Positions 27,643 to 37,185 of a DNA stretch of 64,000 nucleotides are shown piece after piece. The notes under the pieces were generated by a model, which had not been told where the DNA came from, ran no database searches, and worked only from the letters and a program-made list of their open reading frames with translations. The stretch's first letter is position 1; each line of letters opens with the position of its first letter. This stretch comes from JAGTVG01 sp964389805 (GTDB lineage: Bacteria; Bacteroidota; Bacteroidia; Cytophagales; Cyclobacteriaceae), in NCBI GenBank assembly GCA_964389805.1, contig CAYMFU010000131.1:1-64000 (forward strand). Reading direction: 5' to 3'. The position numbers and the translations under genes are program-made.

Positions 27643-27963
27643 TTATAACTGGGCTTCTAACTTTTTCAATAGAACACTTTTAGGGACAGCCCCGATCTGT
27701 TTATCAACAATTTCTCCATTCTTGAAAATTAACAGGGTAGGGATACTCCTTATCCCAAATTGTGCCGATACAGTTGGATTATTATCTACATCTACTTTCC
27801 CGATTAAGGCTTTACCATCATAATCCTTTGCAAGATCTTCAACTACCGGACCAATCAGTTTACAAGGCCCACACCACTCAGCCCAGAAGTCGACCAGAAC
27901 AGGTTTTTCAGTTCCCAAAATTTCCTGATAATTGCTATCTGTAATCTCAATAGGTTTGCTCAT
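27643..27963 (-). CDS. trxA: Thioredoxin
   Basis: 106 residues, single thioredoxin domain with the active site WCGPC (C31/C34) after VLVDFWAEW, and the cis-proline in RSIPTLLIF. It is a cytoplasmic general disulfide reductant and may reduce the peroxiredoxin encoded nearby. It lies 110 bp after dnaE on the same strand and ends at a strong terminator. Confidence 0.97.
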   Translation of the reverse strand: MSKPIEITDSNYQEILGTEKPVLVDFWAEWCGPCKLIGPVVEDLAKDYDGKALIGKVDVDNNPTVSAQFGIRSIPTLLIFKNGEIVDKQIGAVPKSVLLKKLEAQL

Positions 27964-28074
27964 TACTATTTTTTTTAAATCGTATAATTAAACTTTTGCA
28001 AATATAATTTTAAAAATTGAGGTGAAATTCAAAATAAAGATATAAATCTGAATTTGTAAATTATATGACATCCC

Positions 28075-31000
28075 TTAATGCATCAAAATCTTATATTCCA
28101 TTCCAGGCATTGCCTCTAACTCCACAATAAGGTCATCTGTAATCCCTATCCTTATCTTCCTTGAAAACATATCCACCTTGAAATTTTCATTTCTATCGGA
28201 AATGTTAAATAATAAAGAACCCTTCCCGGGATTGCTCTCAGCTATTTCTGTCATCTTAGATATGAATGATTCGGTTATATCGCCGACATCAACAAACAAC
28301 TCTATCCCATCCAGGTATTTCTCCCTTACTTCATTTAGCAGATCAATTTCCTGAATTTTGAATTCGAGTTCATTCTCATTCCATTTTCGTGGAGCTATTA
28401 TACCACGAATGAACAGGAACCAATCCGTCTCAAAATATTTCTTAAACTTCAGATAATTATCCGAGAATAGATAAAAAGAATAGGTTGACTCATAATCCTC
28501 AAAGGTAAGGATGCCAAAAGGATTACCTTTCTTTGTAACTCTATGTGCATAACCTGATACGATCCCTCCTAATCTTATTTCCTTACCCTTCAGGTTGCCC
28601 AGATCACTAAACTCTCCTAAATGTGTATTGCAAAAATGCTTCAGTTCAAATTTATATTGATCCAGTGGATGCCCCGAAATATAGAAACCTACAACATCTT
28701 TTTCAATTTTAAGTTTTTCTATATTGGTAAATGGTTCGCATTGTTCAATCCTGGGTAAAGGAAGGCTCTCACTTGAGCTGCCACCGAATAAGGATTGTTG
28801 AGATGCATTTTTTTCAGCTTGTAATTTATTACCGTATTTAATGGCTTTTTCAATCAGGCTGGTATTATTATCGTCTGAATGCAGGTATTGTTTTCTGTGG
28901 ATATCGCCAATGCCATCAAAAGCGCCAGACATAACCAGGCTTTCAAATGTCTTTTTATTAGCATTCCGCAGGTTTACCCTACCGGCAAAATCAAAAATAT
29001 CAGAATATCCACCATGTTCTTCTCTTTCTATTATGATAGCTTCAACCGCTGCATCTCCAGTTCCTTTAATCGCCCCAAGTCCAAACAGGATTTCATCTTT
29101 TTCATTTACCGTAAATGACGTGCTACTCTGATTTATATTCGGGCCAAGCACTTTAATCCCCATTCGCCGGCACTCATCCATGAAGAAGGTGATCTTATCT
29201 ATGTTACTTTGATTATGTGACAAGACCGATGCCATATATTCTGAAGGATGGTGGGCTTTCAGGTATGCCGTTTGATAAGCGACAACAGAATAAGCAGCTG
29301 AATGCGACCTGTTAAATCCATAGGCAGCAAATTTTTCCATAATTGAAAAAATTTCCGTGGCGTTTTTGGTACTAATGTTATGAAGTTTTTTAGCACCTTC
29401 AATAAATTCCTCCTGCATTCCACGCATAACATCCATCTTCTTTTTACCCATGGCACGGCGCAGTATATCCGCTTTCCCTAAAGTGAACCCTGCGATTATC
29501 TGGGCCGTTTGCATGATCTGTTCTTGATAAACCATGATCCCATACGTGTTCTTCAGTATGGGTTCAAGCAGTTCATGAGGATATTCAACTTTTTCCCTAC
29601 CATGTTTTCGATTGATGAAATTAGGGATAAAGTCCATTGGGCCTGGCCGGAAGAGAGCATTCATGGCAATCAGATCTTCTATATCCGTTGGTTTCAATTC
29701 TTGAAGATATTTACGCATCCCGGCAGATTCAAACTGAAAAGTTGCGATAGTATCCCCCCTTTGATATAATTCGAAGGTCATTTCATCATTAAATGAGATG
29801 TTGTCGATATCTATATCAATGGATTTAGATTTACGTATGATCTCAAGCGCATCTTTTATTATACTCAAGGTCTTTAAACCAAGAAAGTCCATTTTCAGCA
29901 TTCCGGCATCCTCAATCACCTTTCCATCGAACTGGGTAATCCATAAATCCGTATCCTTTGATGAAGAAACTGGAATATAGTTGGTAATATCGTCGGGAGC
30001 TATGATGACTCCAGCTGCATGTATACCAGAATTTCGGACAGATCCTTCAAGTTTCTCTGCCAGGTTTAAGACATTGGCTTTCTCATCACTCCCTTTTTTA
30101 ATTTCAGCAAGCTCTTTCACCTCTTTAAAAGCCTGTGACAATGATACACCCGGTCTCTCAGGTACAAGTTTAGCTAATGTATCTGCTTCTGAAAGAGGAA
30201 GATCCAAAACCCTGGCCACATCACGGATTGCCATTTTAGCAGCCATTGTACCATAGGTTATGATTTGGGCAACCTGATTATGGCCATACTTGTCCACTAC
30301 ATAATCAATTACTTTTTGCCGGCCTTCATCATCGAAATCCGTGTCAATATCAGGCATTGATACACGCTCAGGATTTAAAAATCGTTCAAAAAGAAGATTG
30401 TACTTAATAGGATCAATATTCGTGATACCGATACAATAAGCCACGACAGAACCTGCTGCGGAACCTCTACCAGGCCCGATCATAACCCCTATATTCCTTC
30501 CGGCATTGATCATATCGGATGTAATCAGAAAATACCCTGCAAAACCCATCGTATTTATGATATTGAGCTCATGATTTATGCGATCTTCAATATCTTCTGA
30601 AAATTCAGAATATCGCTTTTTTGCTCCCTGAAAAGACAAGTGCTTCAAATAAGCATCGGCATCTACGTATCCTTTTGGGATGGGAAAATTAGGCAGTAAT
30701 ATATCCCTCTTCAGATTTGGGCTGAAGCATTTATCGGCGATCTCATTTGTAAAATCCAGAGCCTGCGGTGCATCTATAAATAACTGCTCCATTTCTTCAG
30801 TTGATTTGAAATAGAACTCATCATTAGGAAAGCCAAAGCGATATCCCTTCCCATCGCCAATGGGTGTTGATTTCAGATCTCCGGTGTTGACGCATAAAAG
30901 TATATCATGTGCTTCCGCATCATCTTTTTCTACATAATGAGAATCGTTAGTAGCTATGGCATTAACTTTATGCTTCTTGCTCCATTTTAAAAGGACCTGG

Positions 31001-31584
31001 TTAACATCTTCCTGGCTTTTCCCTGTATTATCAATATCCTGCAGATTGTGACGCTGCAATTCGATATAATAGTCTTCACAAAACAGATCAAGCCACCATT
31101 TGAATTCCTTCTCAGCCTCCTCTTCCGATTTCCATAATATTGCCTGTGGAACAATTGCACCAATGCAACATGAAGTAGCAATAAGTCCTTCATGATACTT
31201 TAATATTAATTCTTTGTCGATGCGTGGCCATTTACTATACAATCCTTCAGTATAGCCCAATGAACAAAGTTTCATCAGGTTTTTATATCCAATTTCGTTT
31301 TTTGCAAGTAAGAGCTGATGATACCGGTTGTCTCTATTTTCTTTACTGAAGGATTTTTTATGCCTGTCTTCAACAACATAGAATTCGCAGCCAATTATGG
31401 GTTTGACATTATACTTATTGGCTTCCGCCACGAATTTAAAAGCCCCGAACATATTACCATGATCAGTCAGTGCAACAGCACTCATCCCATCATTATAAGC
31501 TTTTTGAACCATATCTTTTATTGAAGCCGCTCCGTCAAGGAGAGAATATTGGGTATGGCAGTGCAAATGGTTAAACGATGGCAT
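28075..31584 (-). CDS. dnaE: DNA polymerase III alpha subunit
   Basis: 1169 residues, DnaE1-like. An N-terminal PHP domain begins with HCHTQYSLLDGAASI. The polymerase domain carries the catalytic aspartates in PDIDTDFDDEGRQ (around residue 415) and GPGRGSAAGS. Helix-hairpin and OB-fold (about residues 985-1060) segments follow. It is the catalytic core of the replicative polymerase. The start ATG lies 3 bp after the rsmG stop, so it ends a tightly coupled GT2-sigma-rsmG-dnaE chain. Confidence 0.97.
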   Translation of the reverse strand: MPSFNHLHCHTQYSLLDGAASIKDMVQKAYNDGMSAVALTDHGNMFGAFKFVAEANKYNVKPIIGCEFYVVEDRHKKSFSKENRDNRYHQLLLAKNEIGYKNLMKLCSLGYTEGLYSKWPRIDKELILKYHEGLIATSCCIGAIVPQAILWKSEEEAEKEFKWWLDLFCEDYYIELQRHNLQDIDNTGKSQEDVNQVLLKWSKKHKVNAIATNDSHYVEKDDAEAHDILLCVNTGDLKSTPIGDGKGYRFGFPNDEFYFKSTEEMEQLFIDAPQALDFTNEIADKCFSPNLKRDILLPNFPIPKGYVDADAYLKHLSFQGAKKRYSEFSEDIEDRINHELNIINTMGFAGYFLITSDMINAGRNIGVMIGPGRGSAAGSVVAYCIGITNIDPIKYNLLFERFLNPERVSMPDIDTDFDDEGRQKVIDYVVDKYGHNQVAQIITYGTMAAKMAIRDVARVLDLPLSEADTLAKLVPERPGVSLSQAFKEVKELAEIKKGSDEKANVLNLAEKLEGSVRNSGIHAAGVIIAPDDITNYIPVSSSKDTDLWITQFDGKVIEDAGMLKMDFLGLKTLSIIKDALEIIRKSKSIDIDIDNISFNDEMTFELYQRGDTIATFQFESAGMRKYLQELKPTDIEDLIAMNALFRPGPMDFIPNFINRKHGREKVEYPHELLEPILKNTYGIMVYQEQIMQTAQIIAGFTLGKADILRRAMGKKKMDVMRGMQEEFIEGAKKLHNISTKNATEIFSIMEKFAAYGFNRSHSAAYSVVAYQTAYLKAHHPSEYMASVLSHNQSNIDKITFFMDECRRMGIKVLGPNINQSSTSFTVNEKDEILFGLGAIKGTGDAAVEAIIIEREEHGGYSDIFDFAGRVNLRNANKKTFESLVMSGAFDGIGDIHRKQYLHSDDNNTSLIEKAIKYGNKLQAEKNASQQSLFGGSSSESLPLPRIEQCEPFTNIEKLKIEKDVVGFYISGHPLDQYKFELKHFCNTHLGEFSDLGNLKGKEIRLGGIVSGYAHRVTKKGNPFGILTFEDYESTYSFYLFSDNYLKFKKYFETDWFLFIRGIIAPRKWNENELEFKIQEIDLLNEVREKYLDGIELFVDVGDITESFISKMTEIAESNPGKGSLLFNISDRNENFKVDMFSRKIRIGITDDLIVELEAMPGMEYKILMH

Positions 31585-31587
31585 ATG

Positions 31588-32265
31588 TTATTTCACAAAT
31601 GGTATATAAACCAGCTTTTTAGTTTCAAAAAAAGATTCTTTAAAATAGTCCTTCAAATCAATGAGTTTATACTGCACTTTTAAGGCTTTCAATTCCTCAG
31701 TTAAATCTCCACCTTTTAAATATAGGATTCCATTAGGTAATTCATTTGTAAAACTGGAAATAATTTTTGATTTTGTCCATGTATAAAATAGAGTAATTTT
31801 CGTAACTGCCCTGGCGGTAATAAAATCATATTTTTCTGTCAGGTTTTCTACCCGATCACATACTGTTTTAACATTCTTTAATTGTAAATCCTGGCATATA
31901 TTATCCACTACTTTTATTTTCTTTCCTATGGAGTCCAGTAGAGTAAATTCAACTTCCGGGAAACAGACAGCAAGCGGTATCCCCGGAAATCCGCCACCCG
32001 TACCTACATCCAATACCCTGGTCCTTGATTTAAACTCAATGATTTTAGAAATAGCCAGGGAATGAAGAATATGTCTTTCATAAAGTGAATCTATATCCTT
32101 TCTTGAAACTAGGTTTATCCTTTCGTTCCATGAGGCATAAAGTGGACCTAATTTATTTAAAAGATCGACCTGGTGGTCCGATAGGTGGGGAAAATATTTT
32201 AATACCAGCTCGGGATTATCCAATTTACTTCTATATATGACGTTCTTTCCCTTTAACAATATCAT
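31588..32265 (-). CDS. rsmG: 16S rRNA (guanine-527 N7)-methyltransferase
   Basis: 225 residues from the ATG at 32265; family length and the first conserved block (LVLKYFPHLS) would also fit a TTG start at 32223, giving 211 residues, and a GTG at 32283 is possible. The SAM-binding motif is LDVGTGGGFPGIPLAV, preceded by WNERINLVSRKDIDSLYERHILHSL, which is diagnostic for RsmG. It methylates G527 of 16S rRNA. Its 5' end overlaps the 3' end of the sigma-factor gene unless the TTG start is used. Confidence 0.94.
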   Translation of the reverse strand: MILLKGKNVIYRSKLDNPELVLKYFPHLSDHQVDLLNKLGPLYASWNERINLVSRKDIDSLYERHILHSLAISKIIEFKSRTRVLDVGTGGGFPGIPLAVCFPEVEFTLLDSIGKKIKVVDNICQDLQLKNVKTVCDRVENLTEKYDFITARAVTKITLFYTWTKSKIISSFTNELPNGILYLKGGDLTEELKALKVQYKLIDLKDYFKESFFETKKLVYIPFVK

Positions 32266-32839
32266 AAAGCAACTCCCTGGCACGATGTAATTGTGCTTTT
32301 ACGGTCCCCAGGGGTGCCTCAAGTTCTGTTGCTATCTCCTCGTAAGAGAGCTCTTCAAAATATCTTAATTTGACCAGGCGCTGGTATTTTGGTGGCAATT
32401 TTGTAACAAAATCACGGATCAGGCCTATTTTTTGCTTTTTTATTGCCTCTTCTTGTGGGTTAAGATTCCTGTCCTGAACATCAATACTGATCGTTTCACC
32501 ATCATCATCTTTATATGAAGAATCCAGACTCAGGGTTTCAAGCTTTTTCTTCCTGATAAAATCAATTGAGTTATTTGTGGCGATCCGGAACAACCATGTA
32601 CTGAAGGTATAATCTTTCTTAAAGCGGTGAAGGTTTTTAAAGGCCTTAGCAAAAGCTTCAATGGTAAGATCCTCGGCATCATCAACATTACGGACCATTT
32701 TGAGGATCATATGATATACTGGCTTTTTATATCTTTTCAATAATTCGGCATAGGCAGTCTCATCATTTTTGATAATGGCCCTATCGATCAAATTAAAATC
32801 TTCAATCGCCTTTTCTGAAAACTCTTTGCCTAATTCCAT
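32231..32839 (-). CDS. ECF-type sigma-70 family RNA polymerase sigma factor
   Basis: 202 residues. Region 2 is clear (YHMILKMVRNVDDAEDLTIEAFAKAF, STWLFRIATNNSIDFIRKKK) and region 4 holds the helix-turn-helix (LPPKYQRLVKLRYFEELSYEEIA, GTVKAQLHRAREL). It should direct RNA polymerase to a specific promoter set. No anti-sigma gene lies next to it. It overlaps the upstream glycosyltransferase gene by 10 bp and sits before rsmG and dnaE, an unusual place for a regulated ECF factor. Confidence 0.93.
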   Translation of the reverse strand: MELGKEFSEKAIEDFNLIDRAIIKNDETAYAELLKRYKKPVYHMILKMVRNVDDAEDLTIEAFAKAFKNLHRFKKDYTFSTWLFRIATNNSIDFIRKKKLETLSLDSSYKDDDGETISIDVQDRNLNPQEEAIKKQKIGLIRDFVTKLPPKYQRLVKLRYFEELSYEEIATELEAPLGTVKAQLHRARELLYDIVKGKERHI

Positions 32840-33942
32840 CTGACTTTCCTAGCTGTAAATGCTCTTAATGAAAATACAATCAAGTATGAAATATACACAA
32901 AATCCATAAACCACAAACCCCAAATTTCATATTTAACTTTAAGGATCTTTGTGAATCTATCATACACCCATAATAATAACAACAACTGCATAGAAAAAAG
33001 GGCAGCTGTCCAATAAATATTATAAGTTAGTATTAATAAAGACAAACCAGTAATCCAAAATAATATCTTACTGAAAGAAAAAAGCCCGATCAAAAACTTA
33101 TGTTTGAATTTATATAACTTACCAACGGATATATGTCTTATCTTTTGGGTTATAAATTCACTCAGTGTATTCTTGGGTTCAGATATTATTACACTTTCTG
33201 GCTCGAGTACAACCACCGTGTTTTTCGATGTTGAATAACGGTTGACGAACAGATCGTCATCACCTCCGGTTACTTTCAAAAACTTATTAAATCCTTTCTT
33301 TGATAAGAAGAAGGACCTTTTGTATCCTATATTTCTTCCTACCCCCATATACGGCATCCCGAGCAGGGCCATTGTAATGTATAAAATGGCTGTTTGAAGT
33401 GTTTCATGCCTGATAAACATATTCAAGAATCCCGGATGTCTATTGTAATAAGAAAATCCAAGTACAAAATCTGTTTTTCCGTTGAACTGGCTGACCATTT
33501 TTTTAAGCCAGTTATAGGAAATCGGATCGCAGTCGGCATCAGTCAACACCAGGAGCTCATTCTTTGCTCCCTTGATTCCCAGAGTTAAAGCATATTTTTT
33601 CGCATTAATGTGCTCCGGAGTCCATTCAACTCTTACCATTTTCAACTTCGGGTCCTTTGATTGTTCTTCCAGAAGAAATTCATAGGAACCATCAGTGGAC
33701 CGATCATCCACAATTACTACTTCAAAATCGACATAAGCCTGGGCTAATAATTTAGGAATGAGAACTTTTAAATTTTCAATTTCATTGTGCGCACATACCA
33801 CGATGGATACAGGCTTGTCTTCAATATCTAGAACATGTTCCTTTGATCTATACCTTGATAATTTAATTAAGGATAGTATGTTCAGCAAGATGGTAACAAA
33901 TGATGAAAGGCAAAATATAATAAATAAGATTTCTAAAGTCAT
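32830..33942 (-). CDS. Membrane-bound glycosyltransferase family 2
   Basis: 370 residues. An N-terminal membrane helix (residues 2-28) precedes a GT2 catalytic domain with VSIVVCAHNEIENL, IVDDRSTDGSYEFL, the DxD-like LTDADCDP and GGDDDLFVNR. C-terminal membrane helices (about 275-345) follow. This layout is that of processive or membrane-anchored glycan synthases. The substrate is unknown. It is the first gene of the chain that continues with the sigma factor, rsmG and dnaE. Confidence 0.88.
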   Translation of the reverse strand: MTLEILFIIFCLSSFVTILLNILSLIKLSRYRSKEHVLDIEDKPVSIVVCAHNEIENLKVLIPKLLAQAYVDFEVVIVDDRSTDGSYEFLLEEQSKDPKLKMVRVEWTPEHINAKKYALTLGIKGAKNELLVLTDADCDPISYNWLKKMVSQFNGKTDFVLGFSYYNRHPGFLNMFIRHETLQTAILYITMALLGMPYMGVGRNIGYKRSFFLSKKGFNKFLKVTGGDDDLFVNRYSTSKNTVVVLEPESVIISEPKNTLSEFITQKIRHISVGKLYKFKHKFLIGLFSFSKILFWITGLSLLILTYNIYWTAALFSMQLLLLLWVYDRFTKILKVKYEIWGLWFMDFVYISYLIVFSLRAFTARKVRWN

Positions 33943-34014
33943 TTTAGAGAAAAATCATCCTGATTGAAGGATCAAAGATAATCTTATATTTTAGAATTTT
34001 TTGGGGATAAAATA

Positions 34015-34022
34015 TATTTTTG
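34015..34022 (+). promoter_or_regulatory. -7 element upstream of tgt
   Basis: TATTTTTG fits TAnnTTTG and lies 20 bp before the ATG at 34043. A TTTG at 34000-34003 precedes it by 11 bp. Confidence 0.4.
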
Positions 34023-34042
34023 TGATAAATTATTTCGCTTGG

Positions 34043-35173
34043 ATGATATATAAGATTAATTCAGTTGATCCTAAGTCAAAGGCCCGCACAGGACAATTTA
34101 TTACAGAGAGAGGAGCCATAAACACACCTATATTTATGCCTGTCGGGACAGCGGGTACCGTAAAAGCCATACATCAGCGGGAACTATACAATGACATTGA
34201 GGCAGAGATAATTCTGGGAAACACCTATCATTTATATCTTCGTCCTGGGACGGAAGTCCTCCGTAATGCTGGCGGATTACATAGATTCATAAACTGGGAT
34301 CGTCCAATACTTACAGACAGTGGAGGATACCAGGTGTACTCTTTAGCTGAAAATCGAAAAATCACTGAAGCGGGCGTCACATTCAGAAACCATATTGATG
34401 GATCAAAACACAGTTTTACACCTGAATCAGCCATCGATATACAAAGAGAAATAGGAGCAGATATCATCATGGCATTCGACGAATGCACTCCTTACCCATG
34501 TGAATACTCTTATGCGAAGGATTCAATGGACATGACCCACCGATGGCTCAGAAGATGCTGCGATCATTTTGACAGCACTTCAGATAGATATGGATATAAG
34601 CAATCTCTATTCCCTATTGTTCAGGGAAGTGTTTATCCCGATCTTCGCAGGAGTTCAGCAGAAACAATCGCTTCATACGGGAGAGCAGGAAACGCAATTG
34701 GCGGATTATCGGTAGGGGAACCAGCTGAAGAAATGTATGAAATGGCTGGTCTGGTTTGTGACATACTCCCCTCAGACAAACCCCGATATCTTATGGGTGT
34801 TGGGACCCCTGAAAATATCCTGGAATGTATTTCTTTGGGTATTGATATGTTTGACTGTGTGATGCCTACCAGAAATGCAAGAAATGGCATGTTGTTCACT
34901 ACCGAAGGAATAATTAACATCCGGAATGAGAAGTGGAAAAATGAATTCTCAGCTTTGGATCCAGGATTGGATGGATATGTAAGTAATCAATATACAAAAG
35001 CTTATTTGAGGCATCTGATACTAAGCAAAGAAATATTAGGGTCCCAGATAGCCAGTTTACAAAATCTTTCGTTATACCTTTGGCTTGTCAGGCAAGCCCG
35101 CATCCATATTGAAAAGGGCGATTTTACAGCTTGGAAAAATAAAATGGTGCGGAAAGTTTCACAGAGACTTTAA
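34043..35173 (+). CDS. tgt: tRNA-guanine transglycosylase lacking the zinc site
   Basis: 376 residues from the ATG at 34043 (MIYKINSVD); an in-frame TTG at 34001 would overlap the promoter. It exchanges G34 for preQ1 in GUN-anticodon tRNAs for queuosine synthesis. Catalytic landmarks are intact: LTDSGGYQVYSL, IIMAFDECTPYP, QGSVYPDLR, GGLSVGEP and DCVMPTRNARNG. The C-terminal Cys-x-Cys-x2-Cys...His zinc site of the family is aligned by DP and YTKAYLRHL, but its ligands are L309, G311, S314 and Q340. It is followed after 3 bp by the lptG-like gene. Confidence 0.94.
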   Translation: MIYKINSVDPKSKARTGQFITERGAINTPIFMPVGTAGTVKAIHQRELYNDIEAEIILGNTYHLYLRPGTEVLRNAGGLHRFINWDRPILTDSGGYQVYSLAENRKITEAGVTFRNHIDGSKHSFTPESAIDIQREIGADIIMAFDECTPYPCEYSYAKDSMDMTHRWLRRCCDHFDSTSDRYGYKQSLFPIVQGSVYPDLRRSSAETIASYGRAGNAIGGLSVGEPAEEMYEMAGLVCDILPSDKPRYLMGVGTPENILECISLGIDMFDCVMPTRNARNGMLFTTEGIINIRNEKWKNEFSALDPGLDGYVSNQYTKAYLRHLILSKEILGSQIASLQNLSLYLWLVRQARIHIEKGDFTAWKNKMVRKVSQRL

Positions 35174-35176
35174 AGT

Positions 35177-36256
35177 ATGATAATCAGGATTGTAGATAAA
35201 TTTATCGTTAAAAAGTTCATTAGCGCATATTTTTTTGTTGTCGCTATCCTGCTTTCCGTTATCGGTGTTATCCAGATTACTGAAAAAAATGATAAGATTA
35301 TCAAGCATAATCTGTCCTTTATGGATATGACCGAATATTTGCTTGATTTTTTCCCATATGTCGGGAATATGATCACACCCATCACAACCTTTATTGCTGT
35401 GGTTTTTGTTACCGCTAAAATGGCAGGACATTCTGAAATTATTGCTTTATTGAGTTCAGGAATTAGTTTCAGAAGGCTTATGATTTCCTACCTGATGGGA
35501 GCTATGATCATTGCCTTATTGAACTTTTATTTAACAGGCTGGCTTATTCCAAACTCAAATAAAGACAGGATCGCTTTCGAAATTCAATATTTTGAAAATC
35601 CTTACCATTTCAGTGACAGGGACATACACATCAAGATTGGACCTGAATCGTATTTCTACCTTGAGAGTTACAACAATCAATCCAAGATAGGATATAAATT
35701 TACCCTCGAAACAATTTCCGACCACCAGTTGCATGAAAAATTATCCTCACAACGAATTGAATGGAAGGAAGAAACGCAATCATGGGAACTTAATACCTGG
35801 GAAAAGAGAACATTTAATGGCCTTGAAGAACTTTATATAAAAGGCAAATATCTTGATACGGTGCTGAATATTACACCAAAAGATTTTGAAAATGACTGGC
35901 GTTTGTTTGAAACCTTGACAATCAATGAATTAAACAGCCACATCAGGTTATTGAAATCGCGTGGCGCTGATGACGTGATCTTATATGAAGTAGAAAAATA
36001 TACAAGATATGCCTCTCCATTTACTGTAATCTTATTGACTTTCATAGGATTGTTTGTCTCAGCCAGAAAAGCAAGAGGTGGCACCGGATTTCAGATTGCG
36101 CTCGGTTTTTTAATTTCTTTCATATACATTCTCTTTTTCTGGTTTAGTAAAACATTAGCTGAAGCTGGGGGCCTGCATCCCGCACTGGCCATATGGATAC
36201 CCAATATAATATTTTCAGCTATAGGCTTCCTCATTTATAAAACAGTGCCGCGGTGA
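35177..36256 (+). CDS. lptG: LptF/LptG-family LPS transport permease
   Basis: 359 residues with the YjgP/YjgQ layout: three N-terminal membrane helices (about 15-35, 55-80, 100-125), a periplasmic beta-jellyroll of ~150 residues, and three C-terminal helices. The N-terminal coupling region with RIVDKFIVKKF and TAKMAGHSEIIALLSSGISFRRL is typical. It is part of the LptB2FG transporter that extracts LPS from the inner membrane. It sits between tgt and a DMT-type transporter whose GTG start overlaps its stop by 4 bp. Confidence 0.9.
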   Translation: MIIRIVDKFIVKKFISAYFFVVAILLSVIGVIQITEKNDKIIKHNLSFMDMTEYLLDFFPYVGNMITPITTFIAVVFVTAKMAGHSEIIALLSSGISFRRLMISYLMGAMIIALLNFYLTGWLIPNSNKDRIAFEIQYFENPYHFSDRDIHIKIGPESYFYLESYNNQSKIGYKFTLETISDHQLHEKLSSQRIEWKEETQSWELNTWEKRTFNGLEELYIKGKYLDTVLNITPKDFENDWRLFETLTINELNSHIRLLKSRGADDVILYEVEKYTRYASPFTVILLTFIGLFVSARKARGGTGFQIALGFLISFIYILFFWFSKTLAEAGGLHPALAIWIPNIIFSAIGFLIYKTVPR

Positions 36257-37185
36257 GTGCATCTGCAAAGGATTATATTCAACTTCATTTTATTATTATC
36301 CTATGGGGATTTACAGCCATATTAGGGCTGTTAATTCATGTGCCTCCTCTTGAATTGGTGTTCTACAGGACCTTTCTGGCTTCCTTTGGTTTATTGATTA
36401 TCATCCTATACAGAAAATTGCCCCTTCTGGTCTCCCGAATGTATATGATCAAATTTCTTGGGACCGGTTTTATAATTGCAGCACATTGGATCCTTTTTTT
36501 CGGATCGGCCAGGGTATCAACAGCGTCTGTTTGTCTTGCCGGAATGGCAACTACTTCTTTCTGGACAAGTTTGATAGAACCTTTGGTTAACAAGAGACGA
36601 ATAAAAAAATTGGAAGTGTTTTTTGGTCTGATTGTGATTGCAGGCCTGTATCTGATATTTCATTTTGAATTTAACCATGCCCTTGGGCTGCTACTGGCAT
36701 TAGGTTCAGCCATATTAGCTTCTTTATTTACGGTAATCAATTCACAATTCACACATTCACACAATCATCATACAATTTCCTTTTATGAAATGGCCGGGGC
36801 CAGCCTGTTAACAGGCCTGATAATTCCTTTCTACTATTTATTTGCTACAGGAAGCATAGCAGGCATAGCTATCCCATCGGCAACTGACTGGGGCTATTTG
36901 GTAATTCTGGCAATTGCCTGTACCGTATATCCATTCACTGTGTCAATAGAATTAATGAAGAGAATATCGGCTTTCGTAGTTAATTTGAGTATTAATATGG
37001 AACCCGTATATGGAATAATTCTGGCCTACCTAATATTTGGAGAAAAAGAAAGAATGAATTCCGGTTTCTACCTTGGCACCTTGATTATATTACTCTCTGT
37101 AATAATGTATCCCATTATCCGCGTCTGGTCAAATAAGAATAGAATAAAAAAAGATCCTTATAGGGCGCCTACCCAATTGAAATAA
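36253..37185 (+). CDS. EamA/DMT-superfamily transporter-like membrane protein
   Basis: 310 residues from a GTG start that overlaps the lptG stop (GTGA). About ten hydrophobic segments form two EamA repeats; the second ends with NLSINMEPVYGIILAYLIFGEKE, the usual signature. The substrate is unknown. Its 3' end overlaps the convergent ispE gene by 28 bp. Confidence 0.85.
   Translation: MSASAKDYIQLHFIIILWGFTAILGLLIHVPPLELVFYRTFLASFGLLIIILYRKLPLLVSRMYMIKFLGTGFIIAAHWILFFGSARVSTASVCLAGMATTSFWTSLIEPLVNKRRIKKLEVFFGLIVIAGLYLIFHFEFNHALGLLLALGSAILASLFTVINSQFTHSHNHHTISFYEMAGASLLTGLIIPFYYLFATGSIAGIAIPSATDWGYLVILAIACTVYPFTVSIELMKRISAFVVNLSINMEPVYGIILAYLIFGEKERMNSGFYLGTLIILLSVIMYPIIRVWSNKNRIKKDPYRAPTQLK

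Noticed and set aside
20013..37185. The two DMT-type transporters (20013 and 36253) as a duplicated pair
   Set aside because: They share only the general EamA layout and family-level motifs and have unrelated neighbours; no recent duplication is visible.
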